A DNA stretch of 13,160 bases, taken from Chloroflexota bacterium (GTDB taxonomy: Bacteria > Chloroflexota > Limnocylindria > P2-11E). Both the position numbers and the translations under genes were made by a program. Positions 6,083 through 13,160 of the stretch are shown one piece after another (within the stretch, counting starts at the first letter, position 1; each line of letters opens with the position of its first letter). The stretch covers positions 1 to 13,160 of the forward strand of contig VGPA01000015.1 of the NCBI GenBank assembly GCA_016875665.1. Reading direction: 5' to 3'. The notes below the pieces were generated by a model. That model was not told where the DNA came from, did no database searches, and worked only from the letters and a program-made list of their open reading frames with translations.

Positions 6083-7651
6083 TTACGGCTCCAACCAGGT
6101 GGCCGCGTGGGCGCGGAACCCGCCCGTCACGGTGATGCGGGGGTCGCGGACCTTCTTGCTCGTCGCGATGATGGTGTTCGCGAGGAACAGCCAGACGCTG
6201 TAGGCCGTGGGCGTGGCCTTCTCCTGGATCGTCTTGGAGATCGCGTTGTACTTCGTCTCGTCCACGATGCCGACGGCCTCGTTCGCGAGCTTGTCGATCT
6301 CGGGATCGCACGAGCCGTTGGTGTTGCCGCCGTTGGGACGGAAGAAGTTGCAGCCGTACGTCGACAGCCAGTAGTCGGCGACGTTGCTGCCGCCACGGCC
6401 GTCACGCCACATCTGGACCGGGCTGTTGCGCGGATCCTTGCGCAGGTCCTCGAGGAACGCGGCGAACTCCTTCTGGTTGATCTTCGCGGTGACCCCGACA
6501 TCCTTGAGCTGCTGCTGGACGAACTGCATGAGCTCGAGATCCTTCGGGTAGCGGTTGCTTGAGAGGAGGTCGGTCGTGAAACCTCCCGAGAGTCCGGCCG
6601 CCGCGAGCAGCTCCTTGGCCTTCGCCGGGTTGTACGGGAAGCCGGTTGTGTCGAAGAAACCGATCTGGTGCGGGTCGGACATGCCGTTGAGGGCGACGGC
6701 GTCGCCGTTGTAGATGTTCTTCACGATCGAGGCCTTGTCGATCGCGTAGTTCATCGCCTGCCGCACCCGAACGTCGTCATAGGGCTTCTTCAGCACGTTC
6801 ATGCCGAGCCAGGTGTTGCTGCCGCCCATCTTCGAGATGACATTGACCTTGCCGTCCCTGCGCAGGATCTCCGTCTGCTCGGGCGTGATGTCGGCGGTGT
6901 AGTGGATGTCCCCCGCCTGGAGCGCGACGACGCGTGCCTGGGCATCCGGGTACGGCTTGATCGTGACCTTGTCGAGGTAGGCCTTAGGGCCCCAGTAGTC
7001 GTCGTTGCGGACGGCGACGAAGCGCTCGTCCTTGAGCCACTCACCGAACTTGTAGGGACCCGTGCCGACGGGGTTCTTCGCGTAGTCCTTGCCGAACTTG
7101 GCCACGGCCGTGGGGCTGTTGATCTGGGAAGAGCTTCCCGAGAGGAGGCGCACGAAGAATGCGTACGGCACCTTCGTGGTGAACCGGACCGTGAAGTTGT
7201 CGACGGCCTCGGTCTTGTCGAGCCACGGGAGGTAGGACCGCGAGGCGAGCGGCTTCTCCGGGCCGAGGAGGCGATCGAAGTGCGCCTTCACCGCCGCGGC
7301 ATTGAAGTCGGTTCCGTCGTGGAACTTCACGCCTTGGCGGAGCTTGAACGTATAGACCTTGTCGCTGTTGACCTCCCAGCTCGTCGCGAGCGAGGGCAGG
7401 ATCTTGACGCCGTCCACGTCGACCTGGGTCAGGCACTCGTACAGGTAGTCGCACGCGACGCCCGACGGGCCGTCACCGGCGTTGGTCGGGTCCAGCGAGA
7501 TGATGTCCGCCGCCGATGCGATGATCAGGTTGCCGCCCTTCACCGGCGTCACGGCCGCCGGTCCGCTCGACGGCGCCGCCGCCGGCGTGCACGCGGCGAC
7601 CAGGCCCGCCGCCGCGGTCGTCCCGAGGAATCCGCGTCGCGTGAGTCCCAC
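6083..7651 (-). CDS. Peptide ABC transporter substrate-binding lipoprotein (SBP_bac_5 / DppA-OppA type)
   Basis: The product is 522 residues. The N-terminus MGLTRRGFLGTTAAAGLVAAC carries a twin-arginine motif (TRRGFL) and a lipobox LVAAC with Cys21, so it is probably exported by Tat and lipid-anchored. The mature part is family 5 binding protein: LDPTNAGDGPS, YLYECLTQVD, LATSWEVNSDKVYTFKLRQG, VKFHDGTDFNAAAVKAHFDRL, NPVGTGPYKFGEW, VRQAMNYAIDKASIV and a Pro-kinked C-terminal half. Ligands in this family are mostly di- and oligopeptides, sometimes nickel or sugars; sequence alone does not decide. GTG 7651 is chosen because GGAGGT (7657-7662) lies five bases upstream and the signal sequence starts there. 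It stops at TAA 6083-6085, before a terminator. The gene is complete, but its permease partner downstream is broken. Confidence 0.94.
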   Translation of the reverse strand: MGLTRRGFLGTTAAAGLVAACTPAAAPSSGPAAVTPVKGGNLIIASAADIISLDPTNAGDGPSGVACDYLYECLTQVDVDGVKILPSLATSWEVNSDKVYTFKLRQGVKFHDGTDFNAAAVKAHFDRLLGPEKPLASRSYLPWLDKTEAVDNFTVRFTTKVPYAFFVRLLSGSSSQINSPTAVAKFGKDYAKNPVGTGPYKFGEWLKDERFVAVRNDDYWGPKAYLDKVTIKPYPDAQARVVALQAGDIHYTADITPEQTEILRRDGKVNVISKMGGSNTWLGMNVLKKPYDDVRVRQAMNYAIDKASIVKNIYNGDAVALNGMSDPHQIGFFDTTGFPYNPAKAKELLAAAGLSGGFTTDLLSSNRYPKDLELMQFVQQQLKDVGVTAKINQKEFAAFLEDLRKDPRNSPVQMWRDGRGGSNVADYWLSTYGCNFFRPNGGNTNGSCDPEIDKLANEAVGIVDETKYNAISKTIQEKATPTAYSVWLFLANTIIATSKKVRDPRITVTGGFRAHAATWLEP

Positions 7652-7721
7652 GCGCCACCTCCACCGCGCGCCCCCGCGCGCGTGGTCGAATCGTACCGCG
7701 CGCCCGTATCGTTGCGGGCGC
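7652..7721. promoter_or_regulatory. Divergent intergenic region between the binding-protein gene and the amidase fragment
   Basis: Only 70 bases separate GTG 7651 (-) from ATG 7722 (+), so promoters of both directions overlap here. On the minus strand, TACGAT (7690-7695 on the plus strand as atcgta) could be a -10 element for the binding-protein gene; no good -35 is seen. A G+C inverted repeat at about 7661-7685 (one unpaired base) would fold in the leader RNA right beside the GGAGGT Shine-Dalgarno and might mask it. Confidence 0.35.
7700..7721. repeat. Perfect 7-bp inverted repeat abutting the amidase start codon
   Basis: GCGCCCG at 7700-7706 and CGGGCGC at 7715-7721 are exact reverse complements around an eight-base spacer TATCGTTG, ending one base before ATG 7722. 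It could be an operator or a leader hairpin. In a GC-rich genome such a pair may arise by chance. Confidence 0.4.
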
Positions 7722-7853
7722 ATGACCGACGGGTTCGCCTTCGCGACCATCGGCGCCCTCTCCCGGGAGCTCCGCCGCCGGCGCGTCTCCGCTGAGGATC
7801 TCGCGCGGGCCGCGCTGGCTCGCCTGACGGAGGGCGGACCTCGTTCTGCGTGA
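7722..7853 (+). pseudogene. N-terminal remnant of an amidase-signature (GatA-like) protein
   Basis: The 43-codon frame reads FATIGALSRELRRRRVSAEDL then ARAALARLTEGGPR, the typical N-terminal helix pair of amidase-signature enzymes (compare the family pattern x-I-x-x-L-x-x-x-L-R-x-x-x-V-S-x-x-x-L...L-x-R). The family would then go on to a L-N-A-F-V-T motif and about 420 more residues with the Ser-Ser-Lys triad; none of this is present. The frame instead ends at TGA 7851-7853, and the next frame enters a metallopeptidase. I take it as the 5' stump of an amidase gene cut at a junction near 7840-7855. Assignment rests on a short match, so moderate confidence. Confidence 0.6.
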
Positions 7854-8887
7854 CGCTGCCCCCGCCCACGCCCCAGGACAGGGTGGCGTGGAATATCGCC
7901 CAAGAGATCACCGCCGCGAAGATCGGGCTGATGGCGCAGCTGCATAACGTCCAGCTCGAGTCGGTGCCGATGGGTCCGGGCGAGCTCTGGGTGGAAAACC
8001 GAGTGGACGCCGCGACGCGCCGGCTCATCGTCGAGACGCTCGATGCGGATCTCGCGGGGATCGCGCAGAACTTCAACCGTCTGTTCGCGGTCAAGCCGAA
8101 GATCGTGACGTTCGCCACGGCCGAGTCATTCGAGCGCGGGCTGACGACGCTGTTCGATTACCCGCAGCAGACCGCACGTGCGCTTGCGCGCAACAACGGC
8201 GGGGCACTGGTGATCCCCCTGCGGTCGATCGCGATCAACTGGGCCGTCCTCGGCAAGGAGAAGCCGCTCACCATCCTGCGCCACGAGCTCGCCCACGCGA
8301 TGATCCGCGAGATCGCGGGCGCCAGCGCGGTCATGCCGTCATGGTTCGACGAAGGGATCGCGACGATGGAGCAGGCGTCGGGGTCCCTGGCGAGGATCGC
8401 CGACGCCGGCGACTTCATCCGCGAGTCGGCCGCCGCCCGAGGCCGGACCTACCAGCTCGCCGCCGCAAGCATCGACGCGCTGAAGGGGCAGATCGGCCTC
8501 GGCGGCATGTCGCGGATCCTCGACCAGCTCGGCCGAGGGACGGACTTCGAGAGCGCGTACGCGAACGTGACCGGGCGGGCGCTCTCGTCCTTCCTTCAGG
8601 CGGCGCCGTCGGAGATCGTGCGCGCGGCGCCGACGAAGGTCGTGATGGAGGAGCTCCCGAGCGGGGAGGTCCGGTGGACGCTGCGCGGCGGCGTTCCTGG
8701 GCAGAAGGCGAGCGTCGACGTGAACGGGCGGGATGTCGCCTACCGCCTGACCTTCGAGGTCGAGGTGGACCAGAACGGCTCGTACACGAGCGCCTTCGGC
8801 GCGACCGCCCCCGCCGGCACCTACTTCGTCCAGGTGGTCGCGGGCGACTCCGAGGTGAGCGGGACCGCCCGCGTGCGCAAGGGTTGA
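7850..8887 (+). CDS. Peptidase MA-like zinc metallopeptidase, probably missing its N-terminus, with a C-terminal beta-sandwich
   Basis: The product, if started at GTG 7850, is 345 residues. The gluzincin zinc site is clear: LRHELAHAMI (HELAH at 145-149) followed by PSWFDEGIA at 163-171, whose Glu168 is the third ligand, as in the peptidase MA superfamily. Residues 44-125 (GELWVEN onward) are the usual alpha/beta part before the site. Residues about 250-345 (from EVRWTLRGGVPGQ) look like an Ig-like beta domain, as in secreted proteins, yet no signal peptide precedes the catalytic part. The frame begins on GTGA overlapping the amidase stump's stop, suggesting that the original 5' end was lost at a junction and translation now depends on coupling. 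It ends 13 bases from the convergent malic enzyme gene. The catalytic domain itself seems intact. Confidence 0.8.
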   Translation: MTLPPPTPQDRVAWNIAQEITAAKIGLMAQLHNVQLESVPMGPGELWVENRVDAATRRLIVETLDADLAGIAQNFNRLFAVKPKIVTFATAESFERGLTTLFDYPQQTARALARNNGGALVIPLRSIAINWAVLGKEKPLTILRHELAHAMIREIAGASAVMPSWFDEGIATMEQASGSLARIADAGDFIRESAAARGRTYQLAAASIDALKGQIGLGGMSRILDQLGRGTDFESAYANVTGRALSSFLQAAPSEIVRAAPTKVVMEELPSGEVRWTLRGGVPGQKASVDVNGRDVAYRLTFEVEVDQNGSYTSAFGATAPAGTYFVQVVAGDSEVSGTARVRKG

Positions 8888-8900
8888 GCGCCCGGCGCGA

Positions 8901-10340
<1,440 letters not shown>

Positions 10341-10370
10341 CGGTGGAGTTTAGGTCCGCACGGCGATCGG

Positions 10371-13160
10371 CTAGTGGAGCAGCTGCCGGACGACCATCGG
10401 CAGCACGCCGCCGTGCCGGACGTACTCGACATCGGTCGCATTGTCGATCCGCGAGCGTACCGTGAACTCGACGACCGTGCCGTCCGGCTTCTCGGCGCGG
10501 ACCTTCAGCGTCTGCTTGGGCTGCACACCCGCGGACAGGCCGGCGATCGAGTAGGACTCGTCCCCGGTGAGCCCGAGCGTCTTGGCGCTCTCGCCCGGCT
10601 GGAACTCGAGCGGGATCACGCCCATGCCCACGAGGTTGGAGCGGTGGATGCGCTCGTACGACTCCGCGATCACGGCGCGGACGCCGAGCAGCGCGGGGCC
10701 CTTGGCGGCCCAGTCGCGCGACGAGCCGGAGCCGTACTCCTTGCCCGCGAGCACGATGAGCGGGACGCCCTCGCCGCGGTAGCGCATGGCGGCGTCGAAG
10801 ACCGACATCTCCTCGCGGTCGGGCATGTGGCGCGTCCAGTTGCCCTCGCGGTCGACCATCGCGTTGCGCAGGCGGATGTTGCCGAACGTGCCCCGCATGA
10901 GCACGTCGTGGCTCCCGCGGCGCGTGCCGTACTGGTTGAAGTCCACGCGCTGCACGCCGCGGGCCAGGAGGTACTGGCCGGCCGGGCTCTTGTCGGAGAA
11001 CGAGCCCGCGGGCGAGATGTGGTCGGTGGTGATGGAGTCGCCGACGATGACGAGCGCGCGCGCGTTCGCGATGTCCCGCACCGGCGCGGGCTGCGCGCTC
11101 ATCGCGCTGAAGTAGGGCGGCTCCTGGACGTAGGTCGACTCGGGATCCCATTCGTACAGGGGGCCGGTCGGTGCGGCCATCTTCTGCCAGCGGTCGTCGC
11201 CCCTGAAGATGCGCGCGTACTCGGTGTCGTACTGCTCGCGCTTGATGTTCGTCGCGACCACGGCGGCGACCTCTTCGTTGGTCGGCCAGATGTCGCGGAG
11301 GTACACGGGCGTGCCGTCCTTGCCGGTGCCGACCGGGTCCTGCGTCAGATCCTTGAGCACGGTTCCCGCGAGGGCGTACGCGACCACCAGGGGCGGCGAC
11401 GCGAGATAGGCCGAACGGGCCAGCGGGTGGACGCGCCCTTCGAAGTTGCGGTTGCCCGAGAGCACGGCCACCACGTTGAGGTCGCGCTCCTGCACGGCCG
11501 CCTCGACCTCGGGGCTCGCGAGCGGGCCGCTGTTGCCGATGCAATTGTGGACGCCGATCGTGCCGGCGACGAACGCATTCAGGTCCGGCACCGTGAGGTC
11601 GAAGACCGTGCGCTCACCCGCCGGACGCCGGTCGATGACTCCGATCGCGAGCGCGGGCAGCACCCGCGATTCCTTGGCGAGGGCGTAGCGCTTCGCATGC
11701 CGCGCCGACTCGCGGGGGTGGAGCGGCGCGAACCAGTCGCGCGCGCCGATCTGCGTGAGCACGTCGACCGGGGACGGGAAACCGCACGCGTCACGGTGGA
11801 GCGGCTGGAAGCGACGGGCATCCGACCGAGGAAGCCGATCGAAGCGATCGTGGCCTGCGAGCGTCGCGTAGTGCGGATAGGAAATCGCCTCGCGCTCGCC
11901 GAGCTCGCCGGCAGCGAAGGCACGAGCTTGGCGGAATGAGAGCTCCGGACGCGCCTTGTGCAGGGCCGTGATTCGATCCGCCATCCACAGGCGCTGGCGT
12001 CCGATCGTCGCGACGGTCCGCCAGTACACCGCCGCTGCGGACGCGCGCAGCGCCTTGTCGACGCAATAGCGGAACCCGATGCGCTCGACGAAGGAGAGAC
12101 CGTCCGGGAGGCACAGGCGGATTTCGCGTTCGGCGCCGCGATCCTCCGAGCGATGGCTCGAGGCGGACTTTCGCACCGGGAACTCGTGGATGCGGTAGCC
12201 CTCGACCTGCACCCCGCAGCGCTCGAGGAGACCGACGATCTGGTGCATCAAGGAACGCTGCGCGGCCGCATGCTCGCTGCGAACGTTCTGCGAGTAGGCG
12301 GGATGCTGCAGGACGGCGTCTTCCGCCCGGGGGCCCTGGCGCTTCAGGACCGGGGCGTGGCCGTCGGCGCCGAACATGCCGCCGAGGAATTCGCGCACGA
12401 CCGCCACCGGACAGGCGCCGTCGAGCAGGAACGCGGGTAGGCACGGCGCCTGCGCGATGCGCGAACTGGTGCGGACCCCGGGAAGCGACCGGATCGCCGC
12501 ACTCAGCGCCGCCGGAAGCACGATCGACCATTTGCGCTCGTCGTAGCGGATCCCCGCGGGGCGACGTCCGGTCACCAGCTCGACGTCTCGCAAGACCGCC
12601 TCTCGGTCGAGGGCTTGCCCGACATTGACGCGCGCCTGGCCGAGCGCACTGATGGATCCGTCGCCCAGAAGGTGCCCGAGGATGCGCGCGAAGGCCAGAG
12701 TGCGCGCCCGTCCATCCCGGGAGCTCATCGACAGGTCGAGACCCGCCGCGGGCAGGACGTAGCGGCCTTCGTCCGGCGCAGCGGCGTCGAGCGGGGCATC
12801 GAGGCCGGCGACGACCCGATCACGGCCCGCGACAAGCTCGTCAGCGCGCAGCCATCGTCCATCCGAGCGGAGCACGAGATGGTCGGGGGTGCACACCAGC
12901 GCCCGGCCGTCCTGGAACGCGAGCGTGACGCATTCGCGCAGGCCCTCCTTGAAGCGGGCGCTCGCCGTCCCGACGGCGAACCCGCCGTCCGGAGCCGGGG
13001 CGTAGAGCGGAGCGCCGCCCTCGAGCGAGAGCGCCTCGATCGCGACCGCCGTCCCATCGCCCTGGAGCACAGGCGTCCCTTCTGCGATGCATGTGGTGCA
13101 GCCGTAGCCGACAAGGTTGAAGCCGAGCCGATCGAGGAACGGTGTGAGCCCCGCGTCGTC
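10371..13160 (-). CDS. acnA: Aconitate hydratase A, interrupted by an intein (5' end outside window)
   Basis: This is the 3' part of a monofunctional AcnA-type aconitase, which interconverts citrate and isocitrate through a [4Fe-4S] cluster. The visible N-extein (23 residues, 13092-13160) ends LGFNLVGYGCTT. The C-extein (390 residues plus TAG 10371-10373) begins CIGNSGPLASPEVE and includes the family motifs VVAVLSGNRNFEGRVHP, VVATNIKREQYD-like text, GDSITTDHISPAGS, QYGTRRGSHDVLMRGTFGN and the active-site GSGSSRDWAAKG. Joined, the exteins give an uninterrupted GYGCTTCIGNSGPL, the canonical cluster-binding motif, with no residue gained or lost. The C-extein length matches the region after the third cluster cysteine in E. 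coli AcnA. The frame stays open through the intein without a stop. The upstream N-terminal 480 or so residues lie beyond base 13160. Malic enzyme follows in the operon. Confidence 0.96.
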   Translation of the reverse strand, partial: DDAGLTPFLDRLGFNLVGYGCTTCIAEGTPVLQGDGTAVAIEALSLEGGAPLYAPAPDGGFAVGTASARFKEGLRECVTLAFQDGRALVCTPDHLVLRSDGRWLRADELVAGRDRVVAGLDAPLDAAAPDEGRYVLPAAGLDLSMSSRDGRARTLAFARILGHLLGDGSISALGQARVNVGQALDREAVLRDVELVTGRRPAGIRYDERKWSIVLPAALSAAIRSLPGVRTSSRIAQAPCLPAFLLDGACPVAVVREFLGGMFGADGHAPVLKRQGPRAEDAVLQHPAYSQNVRSEHAAAQRSLMHQIVGLLERCGVQVEGYRIHEFPVRKSASSHRSEDRGAEREIRLCLPDGLSFVERIGFRYCVDKALRASAAAVYWRTVATIGRQRLWMADRITALHKARPELSFRQARAFAAGELGEREAISYPHYATLAGHDRFDRLPRSDARRFQPLHRDACGFPSPVDVLTQIGARDWFAPLHPRESARHAKRYALAKESRVLPALAIGVIDRRPAGERTVFDLTVPDLNAFVAGTIGVHNCIGNSGPLASPEVEAAVQERDLNVVAVLSGNRNFEGRVHPLARSAYLASPPLVVAYALAGTVLKDLTQDPVGTGKDGTPVYLRDIWPTNEEVAAVVATNIKREQYDTEYARIFRGDDRWQKMAAPTGPLYEWDPESTYVQEPPYFSAMSAQPAPVRDIANARALVIVGDSITTDHISPAGSFSDKSPAGQYLLARGVQRVDFNQYGTRRGSHDVLMRGTFGNIRLRNAMVDREGNWTRHMPDREEMSVFDAAMRYRGEGVPLIVLAGKEYGSGSSRDWAAKGPALLGVRAVIAESYERIHRSNLVGMGVIPLEFQPGESAKTLGLTGDESYSIAGLSAGVQPKQTLKVRAEKPDGTVVEFTVRSRIDNATDVEYVRHGGVLPMVVRQLLH
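11544..13091 (-). mobile_element. Intein with LAGLIDADG homing endonuclease inside aconitase (516 residues)
   Basis: The element runs from Cys1 (CIAEGTPVL, block A) to the terminal His515-Asn516 (block G, AGTIGVHN) followed by Cys+1 of the host. Block B is VCTPDHLVL with T68-x-x-H71. Block F is TVFDLTVPDLNAFVAG (495-510); the histidine often found in this block is Asn505 here. Two LAGLIDADG motifs, ILGHLLGDGS (137-146) and FLGGMFGADG (235-244), keep their acidic residues (Asp144, Asp243), so the endonuclease may be active. A stretch at about 335-480 (IGFRYCVDKALR onward), between endonuclease and C-terminal splicing block, is long and may help recognise DNA. All class 1 splicing residues are present (Cys1, TxxH, HN, Cys+1). 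Base composition looks like the host's, so the invasion is not obviously recent. Confidence 0.95.

Noticed and set aside
11544..13091. Reading the aconitase insert as a bacterial intein-like or Hedgehog/Hint-type domain without ligation
   Set aside because: The terminal HN plus host Cys+1, both LAGLIDADG motifs and an exact restoration of the AcnA motif on removal are features of a true splicing intein.

Overview
This is a GC-rich, densely coded bacterial window with actinobacterial- or Chloroflexota-like content: an F420-type luciferase-family oxidoreductase, split LigD modules, GTG starts and a Tat-type lipoprotein. No rRNA or tRNA is present, so the phylum is an inference at low confidence. 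I see no phage, IS element or CRISPR array.

Layout. 1-253 (+) is the C-terminus of a protein ending in a SEC-C zinc motif. 254-2152 (-) is an M3 thimet-oligopeptidase-like metallopeptidase. 2184-3507 holds two broken, convergent halves of an NHEJ LigD system: the ligase domain (+) and the polymerase/primase domain (-). Each carries an in-frame TAG and each lost its 3' part at one shared junction near 2750. 3511-4410 (-) is an LLM-class oxidoreductase and 4413-5453 (-) a ParB-like protein; with the polymerase remnant they form a tight three-gene run. 5572-5751 (+) is the start of an unknown small gene with a strong Shine-Dalgarno, cut at a junction with the first 78 codons of a DppB-type permease (-). 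Next come a rho-independent terminator (6034-6061) and the peptide-binding lipoprotein of that transporter (6083-7651, -). 7722-7853 (+) is the start of an amidase joined to a zinc metallopeptidase that lacks its N-terminus (7850-8887, +). 8901-10340 (-) is an ACT-domain malic enzyme, preceded in its operon by aconitase A (10371-13160, -, continuing past the window end).

The most striking feature is in aconitase. Its reading frame is interrupted by a 516-residue intein (11544-13091, -) carrying intact splicing motifs and a LAGLIDADG homing endonuclease. The intein sits between the Thr and the second Cys of the GCTTC motif, so its +1 splicing nucleophile is itself a [4Fe-4S] cluster ligand. 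No cluster-competent aconitase can form until the intein leaves.

The second theme is erosion. Three gene-to-gene junctions (about 2750, 5750 and 7850) lie within about 5 kb, each truncating the genes on both sides. Added to them are two nonsense TAG codons. Either this is a real deletion-prone stretch of chromosome, or the assembly contains artificial joins; read coverage would decide. Apart from these, the genes point to ordinary heterotrophic metabolism: peptide uptake and degradation, the TCA cycle and malate decarboxylation.
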